NCBI GenBank assembly: GCA_910579395.1
Contig: CAJTUC010000058.1
Span: 1 to 14,678, forward strand
Origin: an uncultured Lachnospiraceae bacterium
GTDB taxonomy: Bacteria > Bacillota > Clostridia > Lachnospirales > Lachnospiraceae
Length of the DNA stretch: 14,678 bases
Direction of reading: 5' to 3'
Shown: one piece after another, positions 1 through 6,111 of the stretch
How positions within the stretch are numbered: position 1 is the stretch's first letter
Layout: each line of letters begins with the position of its first letter
The notes under the pieces: generated by a model
What the model was told of the DNA's origin: nothing
What the model saw: only the letters and a program-made list of their open reading frames with translations
The model's database searches: none
Position numbers and translations under genes: made by a program

Positions 1-211
1 TTTCATTTCCTGCTCTGCATAACTCGTTTGATTCCGGACAAGACCGCTTAGCTTCCTTGTTCCGTTTACTGTTCTTTTTCTGAAATTCTCTTGAATTTTC
101 AGGGTTGCATTACTGTTCATTTGTCAAGGTTCCGTACAGTACATCTCTGGTACTGCCTCTGTCCTGCGGCGGTATGAGGCCAGATCAGATCTGATTCATA
201 TCGAACACAGC
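1..211 (-). promoter_or_regulatory. Transcribed leader, probably of an rRNA operon
   Basis: This stretch has no credible ORF and follows a consensus-quality tandem promoter pair read on the minus strand. On that strand it contains GAACCTTGACAAATGAACAG (about 113-132), which resembles the boxA-type antitermination sequence found ahead of 16S genes in Firmicutes. Nearer the window edge lies an interrupted inverted repeat (ACAAG and CTTGT arms, about 38-60), which could belong to a processing stem. The rRNA gene itself would lie left of position 1 and is not seen. The rRNA assignment is therefore an inference from promoter architecture and leader character. A strong tRNA operon or another stable RNA would be the alternative. 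Confidence 0.5.
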
Positions 212-217
212 TTTCAT

Positions 218-246
218 ATATTATCACAGCTGGCATCTTCCGTCAA
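218..246 (-). promoter_or_regulatory. Promoter P2 of the putative rRNA operon
   Basis: On the minus strand this reads TTGACG (241-246), a 17-base spacer, then TAATAT (218-223). It is a near-consensus sigma-A promoter with a start expected near 211. It is the inner member of a tandem pair about 150 bases apart, the arrangement usual for rRNA operons. A 12-bp palindrome, ATCAGATCTGAT (184-195), lies in the transcript just downstream. Confidence 0.75.
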
Positions 247-342
247 GACATTTTTTTACTTTTTTTATTTTCTTTTTGCAATACACCATCCAGCGCCCAT
301 TCATGCGCTTGTACTGTTTCGTATGATACGCATGTGTACTGC

Positions 343-359
343 CCGCCCGTTCCGGGCGG
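343..359 (-). other. GC-rich hairpin at the start of the P1 transcript
   Basis: The arms CCGCCCG and CGGGCGG pair perfectly over 7 bp around the 3-base loop TTC. No T-run follows on the minus strand, so it is not an intrinsic terminator for P1 transcripts. On the plus strand it is followed only by TGGACTTTTATT, which is a poor terminator tail. Its position at the extreme 5' end of the predicted P1 RNA suggests a structured RNA end or an effect on early elongation; that role is inferred. Confidence 0.5.
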
Positions 360-368
360 TGGACTTTT

Positions 369-420
369 ATTCTATCATCCTTTTTGACTGCTTGTCAAGG
401 CCTTTTCTTTTATTTCTTTA
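369..420 (-). promoter_or_regulatory. Promoter P1 with UP-like A-rich tract
   Basis: On the minus strand this reads TTGACA (393-398), an 18-base spacer, then TAGAAT (369-374). It is preceded by an A-rich tract (about 399-420) that resembles an UP element. The start would fall near 362, and the transcript would then begin almost at once with a GC-only 7-bp hairpin (343-359). A perfect 11-base palindrome, CGTATGATACG, sits at 320-330 between P1 and P2. The UP-like tract directly abuts the decayed methyltransferase. Confidence 0.7.
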
Positions 421-429
421 TAGCAATTT

Positions 430-1166
430 TTATGCCTTCCTCGCCTTAATGACAAAGACCGTGGGCAGCATCAATGCCTTTCTGCCAAAATCATTATTTG
501 AAGCCACCGCTTTTTCCTGGTCAGTTGCTTCCATGAGTTTTTCAATAACAAATCCATGATCAGCCAAAGCGTTAATATATGTACTCAACATACGATTGGA
601 CAGCATAATTTTTTATCACCCATATCAGCGCAATACCATTCTTCATTAAAATAGGAATTGCTGAAAATAAGCTTATCATTTTCAACTGACACACACTTAT
701 GAATAGGATGTGACCACCCAAAAGCAAATACTCCGCCTTTTTTCATATACATATTAATATGCTTAAATGTTTTATTCAAATCAGTCGTCCAGCCAATTCC
801 GTATACGGAATAAACTAAATCAAAATATTTGGTTGGCAGTTCACACTTGTTTTCCATAGGTGAGCAGATAAACTTTGCATCAATCCCCTGTGCTTAAAGG
901 AAATTTTTTGCTCGTTCAATCTGTTTTGCGGATATATCCAATCCCCACAGGTCAGCTGCCCCCATATCTGCAGCATATTTCATTGAATGACCGTTACCAC
1001 AGCCAATCTCAAGAACTCTTTTATCAGAAAAACTTCCAAGTAAATTCAGCTTGTCCTCTGACGGAAAAAGACCACCCCAGCTTGGCAAAGCGGCCGTCCC
1101 CAAAAATTCGTTTCCTATTGTATTCCAAAATTTAACATTTGTTTTATGCACTTCGCAAATATCCAT
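430..1166 (-). pseudogene. Decayed class I SAM-dependent methyltransferase
   Basis: Read on the minus strand from an ATG at 1166, the frame carries the SAM-binding motif VLEIGCGNGHS and LWGLDIS. It is then stopped by TAA at 894-896, where the expected text is NFL-x-AQGIDAKF. The same frame resumes with FDLVYSVYGIGWTTDL and MKKGGVFAFGWSHPI, typical post-motif strands of methyltransferases. At an A6 tract (609-614) the frame is lost, but reading one frame over continues with MLSNRMLSTYINALADHGF to FVIKARKA and a stop at 430-432. Repairing the ochre codon and adding one base gives about 245 residues, a normal length. Substrate is unknown. The ATG lies one base after the stop of the XRE remnant, so the two formed an operon. 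It cannot make a full protein as read; sequencing error would need two separate mistakes. Confidence 0.85.
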
Positions 1167-1167
1167 C

Positions 1168-1494
1168 TCAACAGTATCTGCACAACCTAAAACTTGGCCG
1201 CCGACAATATTTTTTCATATTTTCTGTGCCTTTCACAAGTGTTAACATGTTTTCCTCTGCCTTCTTTTTATAGTCGGCATCAGCGAGTTTTTCACCCAAA
1301 AACAATTCGTTAAGATTGATTTTGAAAATATTACAAATTGGATACATAAAGGACAATTCAGGCATTCCATTACCACATTCCCACTTGCTTACAGTTTTAT
1401 CACTTATTCCAAGAATATCAGCAAATTCACGCTATGCTAAATTCTGCTGTTTTCTCATTTCGACAATAAATCTGCCGATTTTAACTTTATCCAT
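1168..1494 (-). pseudogene. XRE-family HTH regulator with in-frame amber codon
   Basis: The minus-strand frame starts at ATG 1494 with MDKVKIGRFIVEMRKQQNLA, hits TAG at 1432-1434, and continues in frame as REFADILGISDKTVSKWECG and MPELSFMYPICNIFKINLNE. This is a classic XRE/Cro HTH. The position of the stop is where the family normally has Gln (LTQREFA), so a CAG to TAG change is the simplest explanation. The C-terminal tail after ADYKKKAEENM is short and basic (CRRPSFRLCRYC), unlike the usual helical or membrane tail of such regulators, and may itself be a frameshift product. Total 108 residues if read through. The stop is one base from the methyltransferase start. Restart at the MPELS methionine would give a fragment without the HTH. 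Confidence 0.85.
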
Positions 1495-1516
1495 ACCTAC
1501 ACTTCCCTTCTTCGAA

Positions 1517-1545
1517 ACATTATAGGATAAACATTTACCAAATGA
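1517..1545 (-). promoter_or_regulatory. Weak promoter with palindrome ahead of the XRE remnant
   Basis: On the minus strand a perfect TATAAT (about 1519-1524) lies upstream of the XRE start, but no good -35 box is found at the right distance. An inverted repeat, CATTT-ACC-AAATG, sits in the spacer region (about 1532-1544) and could have been the operator of the regulator. A GAAGGGAAG ribosome binding site follows. The promoter looks more intact than the genes it served. Confidence 0.4.
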
Positions 1546-1684
1546 CACCCACGAATCGTAGAGTTAAGATTGAACATTACATCAAGAAGCAAACTACATA
1601 TCAATTTAAAATCTTAAATGCCAGAGTGGATACACACAATATCACAAAATTGCTATGTCATCAGATGAAAAACAAACTTCCTCA

Positions 1685-1727
1685 TTGCACAATACCTCAT
1701 GCAAAACTATAATCAACGTAGGAGGTG
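1685..1727 (+). promoter_or_regulatory. Promoter and strong RBS of the MGMT-family gene
   Basis: TTGCAC (1685-1690), a 17-base spacer and TATAAT (1708-1713) form a good sigma-A promoter. The start would be near 1720, so the leader is only about 15 bases and consists almost wholly of the ribosome binding site AGGAGGTGAA (1721-1730), followed by the ATG at 1735. An inverted repeat TTGCA...TGCAA (1685-1689 and 1700-1704) joins the -35 box to the spacer and could be an operator. Confidence 0.7.
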
Positions 1728-1734
1728 AACTCAT

Positions 1735-2214
1735 ATGGCAAATGAAAATAAAAAGGATTTTAACGCCATGCTGCATGACAGCAAAGATATGCCTAAATTT
1801 CAAACGATCACAGATGAAAAGAGTATCGAAAAATACGGCGGAGACCGTATGTATTTTGCACCGCCAATCGACTATGACAAAGTTATGAAACGAATTCCCC
1901 GCGGGAAAGTGATCACGATAGGAATGATCCGCGCGTATTTCGCAAAATTGAACGATGCGGATTTTACGGAACCGATAACCGCAGGTATTTTTGTTTCGAT
2001 TGCGGCATGGGCCAGTTTCCAGCGCACAGAGAATGAAACGCCTTTTTGGAGAACTTTAAAAGCGAATGGAGAACTAAATGCAAAATATCCGGGCGGCGTG
2101 GAAGCACAAAAAGAAAAATTAGAAGCAGAAGGCCACACAATCATCCAAAAAGGCAGGACAAATATCCGATACTATGTAAAAGACTATGAAGAGGCTCTTT
2201 TTGAGCTGCTCTGA
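1735..2214 (+). CDS. MGMT-family (alkyltransferase-like) protein without the catalytic cysteine
   Basis: 159 residues, starting at an ATG 5 bases after AGGAGGTGAA. Residues about 45-135 match the DNA-binding domain of O6-alkylguanine alkyltransferases: IPRGKVITIGMIRAYF corresponds to the VPxGKVxTYGxIA segment, and NGELNAKYPGGVEAQKEKLE to NxxGxLxGYxGGxxxKxxLLExEG. Where the family has the catalytic PCHR, this protein has PFWR (103-106), so it cannot accept an alkyl group on cysteine. The alkyltransferase-like (ATL) proteins have PWHR there and bind damaged bases without repair, so a DNA-lesion sensor role is possible, but the Trp here is displaced by one position. The N-terminal 45 residues (DSKDMPKFQTITDEKSIEKY) are family-specific and not part of the classic domain. 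It stands alone, with its own promoter, next to decayed genes. Family is fairly sure; function is not. Confidence 0.85.
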   Translation: MANENKKDFNAMLHDSKDMPKFQTITDEKSIEKYGGDRMYFAPPIDYDKVMKRIPRGKVITIGMIRAYFAKLNDADFTEPITAGIFVSIAAWASFQRTENETPFWRTLKANGELNAKYPGGVEAQKEKLEAEGHTIIQKGRTNIRYYVKDYEEALFELL

Positions 2215-2264
2215 ATCTCACAGCCTTTTGGAAGACATAACCTTAAAGGATAAAAGGTACAGAC

Positions 2265-2675
2265 TCAGAATGTATAAATCCCAAAATAGGATGCCACATA
2301 ATATAGAAAATAGGCACAAATGACCGCCTCACCCAGTCCAAACACGGCACCTAGCAGTTTATCCAGTCCATGAATGATAGAAATATTAACAATCGCAGTG
2401 ATTGGTTTAAAGATAAGACTGCACAGTTTATAAATGATCCCGACTCCAATCAGCCCTATGATACAAACGGTGAGCACACTGAACGTTTTCGCTACAATAC
2501 TGCTTATCGTCAAAAAAAGAAGCGTAATACACACACAGGCGGCCGCAATGGAAAAAATATTGACAAGTTCCTTTATCATTCCATTTTCAAATCCTTTTCT
2601 AATCCTCCAGGCCGCCATCAGGAGGATAATGAAGATAAGAATAATTTTCAAATCTATGTTCAAGCTATTGCTCAT
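2265..2675 (-). CDS. CvpA-family membrane protein
   Basis: 136 residues with four hydrophobic segments (about 10-24, 42-60, 64-88, 108-130). The CvpA signature is visible as the short basic loop after helix 1, RKGFENGMIKELVNIFS, and as HGLDKLLGAVFGLGEAVICAYF before the last helix. CvpA proteins are inner-membrane proteins; in proteobacteria they were linked to colicin V export and in others to envelope homeostasis, with no defined reaction. The start is uncertain: GTG at 2678 and ATG at 2675 both sit unusually close to AGAAAGG, and a TTG lies at 2663; ATG was chosen. It is the last gene of the LysM / DUF5711 / CvpA run, 38 bases after the previous stop, and converges on the MGMT-family gene with 50 bases between them. 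Confidence 0.85.
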   Translation of the reverse strand: MSNSLNIDLKIILIFIILLMAAWRIRKGFENGMIKELVNIFSIAAACVCITLLFLTISSIVAKTFSVLTVCIIGLIGVGIIYKLCSLIFKPITAIVNISIIHGLDKLLGAVFGLGEAVICAYFLYYVASYFGIYTF

Positions 2676-2713
2676 CACCTTTCTAATCGTACTTTCAATC
2701 TTTCTGCATACTG

Positions 2714-3913
2714 TTATTTCAATTCGATCGTATCAATCGAATCCGCTGTGACCAATATATATCTGTAAGAAGAGGATGTCGGAATCAGCGCGTAAACAGC
2801 TTTTTCAAAATAACCGGAATATTTTTCCACGCCATTCATATTATAGACCTGACATTCTGATTCATTGTAGATAATGACCTGGTCCTCTGCAAAAACAATG
2901 TCCGTATATTCCATATCAAAACCGATGGACTGGCAGAGCTGGCCTGCCTTATTATAAATATCCAGCCGGTATCTGCTATTGCCGTCCGTGCTGTTAAAAA
3001 CAAGCCCTACATGTTTTTTGCCATAATAGAGTTTCTGCACGTCTTCGCTGAATAGGCGCTCTCCTATATTGACGGGTATCTGTGTTCCCTCAAAAAACAT
3101 GATCCGGTCATCTGAAACGGCAAAAAGCGTTTTTTCATCCAAAAAACGAGTATAGCCCACAACGACATCCAGATAATCATACCCGCTGACATAATTATCT
3201 GTCTGGTTCTGGCCGACCTCTCCAAAATTATAAAAAGCAACGCTGGATTTCAACTCCCCGCTATCCACAAATAAATAGGATACGCACAGAAGCATTCCGT
3301 TAGGCGAAAGCGACAGACTGAACGGATATCCGCTGTCCTTCATGGTCGTTCTGATGCGCACCAGTTCCTTTCCTTTTGTATCATAAAGATAAATGTAAGT
3401 AAGATCGGAATCATCCAGAACTACCGCCACGACACCATTCGATGCCACGCAAAAATTTCTGATCGGCCTGTTCGTCGTAATCTGCCCCAACAGGCCGCTT
3501 GTATTCATTATGTAAATATTCCTTCCGTTATAATCGCCGATCGCCACCACGTTCTGGCAGATATCGATCATTGGATTCTGCATTTCAAAAGTCTCATTCC
3601 AGACCGCATTCCCATTTCCATCCATACAGCTTGCGCCGTCCTTACTGTATGTCAGTATGTATTCCGAAAATGCAACCAGGTTTCCGTTCTGCGGTTTTGT
3701 TGTTGCTATGGAAGATACTGTCACGCTGTCCGTAAAAATCTTATTTTTCCACTGGATTAAAAACAACGCCACCGCCGCCGTTACGAGAATAAAAAGCAGA
3801 AGACTGCGGTAAAAAATCATGAACTTATGACTTTTTATTTTTTCCAGGTAACTGACACGAGATATTTTTTCTTTATTCTTCTTTTTATTTCTAAAGTAAT
3901 CCCTAATATTCAT
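2714..3913 (-). CDS. DUF5711-like membrane-anchored beta-propeller protein
   Basis: 399 residues. A basic cytoplasmic N-terminus (about 1-33) is followed by one membrane helix (34-54, FYRSLLLFILVTAAVALFLI), and the rest is predicted outside the membrane. The outer part has repeated blade-like strands: SEYILTYSKDGASCMDGNG, NVVAIGDYNGRNIYIMNTSG, LTYIYLYDTKGKELVRIR and YRLDIYNKAGQLCQSIG, which recall WD40/PQQ-like propellers and the DUF5711 family common in Lachnospiraceae. No catalytic motif is recognised. A scaffold or sensor role in the envelope is inferred only from this fold and from its neighbours, a LysM protein 59 bases upstream and a CvpA-like protein downstream. Its ribosome binding site AAGGG lies in the loop of a small hairpin. 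Confidence 0.8.
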   Translation of the reverse strand: MNIRDYFRNKKKNKEKISRVSYLEKIKSHKFMIFYRSLLLFILVTAAVALFLIQWKNKIFTDSVTVSSIATTKPQNGNLVAFSEYILTYSKDGASCMDGNGNAVWNETFEMQNPMIDICQNVVAIGDYNGRNIYIMNTSGLLGQITTNRPIRNFCVASNGVVAVVLDDSDLTYIYLYDTKGKELVRIRTTMKDSGYPFSLSLSPNGMLLCVSYLFVDSGELKSSVAFYNFGEVGQNQTDNYVSGYDYLDVVVGYTRFLDEKTLFAVSDDRIMFFEGTQIPVNIGERLFSEDVQKLYYGKKHVGLVFNSTDGNSRYRLDIYNKAGQLCQSIGFDMEYTDIVFAEDQVIIYNESECQVYNMNGVEKYSGYFEKAVYALIPTSSSYRYILVTADSIDTIELK

Positions 3914-3916
3914 CCT

Positions 3917-3935
3917 ATGTTATCCCTTATAACAT
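3917..3935 (-). promoter_or_regulatory. Hairpin presenting the RBS of the DUF5711-like gene
   Basis: The arms ATGTTAT and ATAACAT pair perfectly over 7 bp, with the 5-base loop reading AAGGG on the minus strand. That loop is the only reasonable ribosome binding site for the ATG at 3913, about 10 bases away. The hairpin is A/T-rich and weak, so it may simply display the site, or dimeric binding of a protein to the palindrome could block it. The effect is inferred. Confidence 0.45.
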
Positions 3936-3972
3936 TCATAACGAGTCTGCGTCTATTGTATCATATATTCAA

Positions 3973-5232
3973 CTAAGGTAGTAATATTTTTTGTCCATAT
4001 TTAATATTATCCGGGTCTTTTATCTCGTTCAACTCACAGATTTCCTTTACTTTCCCTGTATTTCCATATATCTTAATGCTAATTTTATTGAGCGTATCTC
4101 CCTTTTCGATTTTATAGTATTCCGCAAAATTTCTGGCAAAGGCCTGCTCACTCGGCGCCATCTCTCCTGTGGAAACAGTCTCCTCATCTTGTCCGGCACT
4201 GTTTTCTCCGCCGTCCTCATCTTGTCCGTTTTCACTCTTTGCTTCGTTGTGTCCGTCTACATTTTCTTCTCCGCTCTGTTTCCCGTCTTCATCCGCTTCT
4301 GCAGCTTCACTGTTCTCCGGTTCTTCCTGCATGGCTGCCTGATTTTCTTCCTCAAACTTTGCATCCAGATCTGCCAGCCGCAGGACCGTTCCCTCCGCCG
4401 GGATATCGGCATCCGCGTTTCCTTCTGCCTGCAGAACAGCATCCGGCAGTTCTTCTTCCGGCAGATTCACATCGGCAATATCCTCCGACTGCACACCGGC
4501 TTCAGCCGCCTCTTCATTCTCCATTGCAAAAAAGACTTCTACTGCGGCCTGATTGAGTTCCTCGAGCTTTGTATAACTATTGGTCGAGTTGATGACGATT
4601 GCCGTCAAAATGACAAAAATCGCAGATAACTGCACCGCCATCAGCCCGCTCTTTCTCCTTCCTGTCATCCACTCCCCGGACTGCGTTCGGCTTCCCTCAG
4701 ACGTTCCCTGCTGTGCTTCCTTCCTGCCCCGGAAACTGTCGGCATTTTGCGGTCTTACGATATTTTGAGGTCTTATAATATTCTGCGGCCTTATGATATT
4801 TCGCGAACCGGAAAGCCTGCCTCCCGCCTGTACCGTTTCCCTGTTCCGCATCCGGTCTCCGGCCTCTTCCGTTCTTCGCTGTTCGACCATATAGTTCTGC
4901 ATTGCCTCATTACTTTGATAAAAAATATAATACCCGGCCAACTCATGCAGTTCTTCGCCCTTTTGCACAAAAAAGACAGGCATATCCGGGGCAGGACGGC
5001 ATATAATTTCCTCGAGCAGCTCATATTGTGCAAAATGGGAAATTTCTCTCTGCTGCCCCGCCCCATATAGATAATATTTTCGGTTCCGCTGTTCTCTTTT
5101 TCCATAGAAAAAAATCTTCTCAGCATTTTCAGTCCTGTAATTTTTCAGATAAGACATCACATAGTCTTCTACATATAACTGATATTTTTCCTCTTTTTCC
5201 CCTTTGTGAACCACAATGTCTGCTGCTGTCAT
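3973..5232 (-). CDS. LysM-domain membrane protein with acidic linker
   Basis: 419 residues from the ATG at 5232. That start was preferred to an ATG 39 bases upstream (5271), because GGAAAGG precedes it and because the upstream ATG would lie only about 5 bases after the predicted transcription start. Residues 1-115 form a cytoplasmic domain (YQLYVEDYVMSYLK, LYGAGQQREISHFAQYELLE) that I do not recognise. Then come three copies of NI[IV]RPQ (145-162), a basic stretch, a membrane helix (196-216, GLMAVQLSAIFVILTAIVI), a long Glu/Asp/Ala-rich low-complexity linker (about 235-365), and a C-terminal LysM (373-419: YYKIEKGDTLNKISIKIYGN to IKYGQKILLP). LysM binds GlcNAc-containing peptidoglycan, so the protein should bridge membrane and wall. 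It leads the cassette with the DUF5711-like and CvpA-like genes. Confidence 0.85.
   Translation of the reverse strand: MTAADIVVHKGEKEEKYQLYVEDYVMSYLKNYRTENAEKIFFYGKREQRNRKYYLYGAGQQREISHFAQYELLEEIICRPAPDMPVFFVQKGEELHELAGYYIFYQSNEAMQNYMVEQRRTEEAGDRMRNRETVQAGGRLSGSRNIIRPQNIIRPQNIVRPQNADSFRGRKEAQQGTSEGSRTQSGEWMTGRRKSGLMAVQLSAIFVILTAIVINSTNSYTKLEELNQAAVEVFFAMENEEAAEAGVQSEDIADVNLPEEELPDAVLQAEGNADADIPAEGTVLRLADLDAKFEEENQAAMQEEPENSEAAEADEDGKQSGEENVDGHNEAKSENGQDEDGGENSAGQDEETVSTGEMAPSEQAFARNFAEYYKIEKGDTLNKISIKIYGNTGKVKEICELNEIKDPDNIKYGQKILLP
4747..4800 (-). repeat. Three tandem 18-bp units in the LysM gene
   Basis: Three in-frame 18-bp units encode NIIRPQ, NIIRPQ and NIVRPQ, directly before the membrane helix of the LysM protein. 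The units differ at several third-codon positions (for example AAT/AAC-type and CGC/CGA/CGT-type choices), so the repeat is old enough to have diverged silently while the peptide stayed the same. This suggests the peptide is kept by selection, which is an inference from three units. Confidence 0.7.
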
Positions 5233-5282
5233 TTTTTTACACGCCTTTCCATAGTACCCGCAAACGGGCATACTTTTTTCTC

Positions 5283-5290
5283 AATATAGC
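5283..5290 (-). promoter_or_regulatory. Extended -10 promoter of the LysM operon
   Basis: On the minus strand the sequence is TGCTATATT, an extended -10 (TG-N-TATATT, hexamer 5283-5288). There is no good -35 hexamer at 16-18 bases. Transcription should start near 5276, which supports the ATG at 5232 as the protein start. It is divergent from the TetR promoter, with about 70 bases between the two -10 regions and the TetR -35. Confidence 0.5.
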
Positions 5291-5360
5291 ATAAAAGGCG
5301 TGCGAAATTTATCAAATCCCGCGCATCCGATAAAAAACAAATACGCTGATTTTTCACCTC

Positions 5361-5389
5361 TTGACTTCTTATTTTTGCCATGGTATACT
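5361..5389 (+). promoter_or_regulatory. Promoter of the TetR-ABC operon
   Basis: TTGACT (5361-5366), a 17-base spacer and TATACT (5384-5389) give a near-consensus sigma-A promoter, with an extra TGG just before the -10. The start falls inside the tandem 14-bp repeat that follows directly, so occupancy of that repeat would block initiation. Confidence 0.8.
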
Positions 5390-5417
5390 AAATCATACGT
5401 TTTAAATCATATGTTTT
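5390..5417 (+). promoter_or_regulatory. Tandem 14-bp repeat, candidate TetR operator
   Basis: AAATCATACGTTTT (5390-5403) is followed at once by AAATCATATGTTTT (5404-5417), identical at 13 of 14 positions. Together they also form an imperfect palindrome built on CATAYG half-sites around TTTTAAAT. The block lies between the -10 box and the ribosome binding site of a tetR gene, the usual place for an autoregulatory operator. Binding by the encoded regulator is inferred from position. Confidence 0.6.
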
Positions 5418-5434
5418 AGAAAGAGGTGGATGCA

Positions 5435-6064
5435 ATGCCCCCAAAAGCAAAATTTACACGAGATGAAATTATTGAGAAGGCTCTGGATATTGTTCATACA
5501 GAAGGAATTGACAGGCTTACATCGCGCGAACTGGGTGCACAATTGGGCAGTTCCGCCCGGCCGATCTTCACGGTTTTTGAAAGCATGGATGAAGTTAAGC
5601 TGGAGGTCATCCGACATGCCAGAGAATTATACAGACAATATGTCGATCGAGGGCTGAAAGCCAGGCTGGCATTTCAGGGCGTCGGCGTTGCTTACATTAC
5701 TTTTGCGTTAGAGGAACCGAAGCTGTTCCAATTACTGTTCATGAACGCACAGACAACAAAAGACGATGCCGGAGAAGCCGTTTCCGTCAATGTATCACAG
5801 ATTTTACCTTTGATTGATGACAGCTACGAAAAAATACTGCGTTCCGTACAGGAGCCATACGGACTGGACCGGCAGACCGCCGACAGACTCTACCAGCATT
5901 TATGGATATATACCCACGGAATTGCTGCCATGTGCGCGACAAGACTATGCAATTACACGATGGAACAGATGAAAGAAATGATGAAGGAAGTTTTCGACGG
6001 GCTGCTTTTCCGCATAAAGAATGAGCAGCAGTCAAATACCCTGCAGCAGGCCGACGGGGAATAA
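5435..6064 (+). CDS. TetR/AcrR-family transcriptional regulator
   Basis: 209 residues from the ATG at 5435, which follows AAGAGGTGG by about 5 bases; a GTG at 5426 is inside that ribosome binding site and was rejected. The N-terminal HTH is clear: FTRDEIIEKALDIVHTEGID, LTSRELGAQLGSSARPIFTV and FESMDEVKLEVI, residues about 7-55. The remaining 150 residues are helical and would form the ligand-binding and dimer domain (FALEEPKLFQLLFMNA, LYQHLWIYTHGIAAMCATRL), similar to the TetR C-terminal groups with a WHG-type domain. It probably represses its own operon, that is itself plus the ABC ATPase and permease downstream, through the tandem repeat at 5390-5417. The gap to the ATPase start is 47 bases. 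The inducer is unknown. Confidence 0.92.
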   Translation: MPPKAKFTRDEIIEKALDIVHTEGIDRLTSRELGAQLGSSARPIFTVFESMDEVKLEVIRHARELYRQYVDRGLKARLAFQGVGVAYITFALEEPKLFQLLFMNAQTTKDDAGEAVSVNVSQILPLIDDSYEKILRSVQEPYGLDRQTADRLYQHLWIYTHGIAAMCATRLCNYTMEQMKEMMKEVFDGLLFRIKNEQQSNTLQQADGE

Positions 6065-6111
6065 AGCATCTTCATGGGACAAGAACCAAAATGAAAAAGC
6101 GGAGGTTAAAG

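Noticed and set aside
113..132. TTGACA in the rRNA-type leader as a third promoter.
   Set aside because: The sequence 17 bases downstream is CCCTGA, not a -10 box; a boxA-like reading fits better.
1564..1617. Inverted repeat TTAAGATT/AATCTTAA in the gap between the XRE remnant and the MGMT-like gene.
   Set aside because: Eight A/T-rich base pairs separated by 38 bases are likely by chance. The rest of 1550-1684 shows no gene or clear site.
2210..2269. Imperfect hairpin over the ends of the convergent MGMT-like and CvpA-like genes (TCTGAATCT/AGACTCAGA plus CCTTTT/AAAAGG).
   Set aside because: The loop is long (about 22 bases) with internal gaps and no T-run, so calling it a terminator is not justified.
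3991..4629. Long plus-strand ORF of 212 codons opposite the LysM gene.
   Set aside because: It is antisense to the low-complexity acidic linker, has no ribosome binding site and has a Cys/Phe-rich composition typical of a shadow frame.
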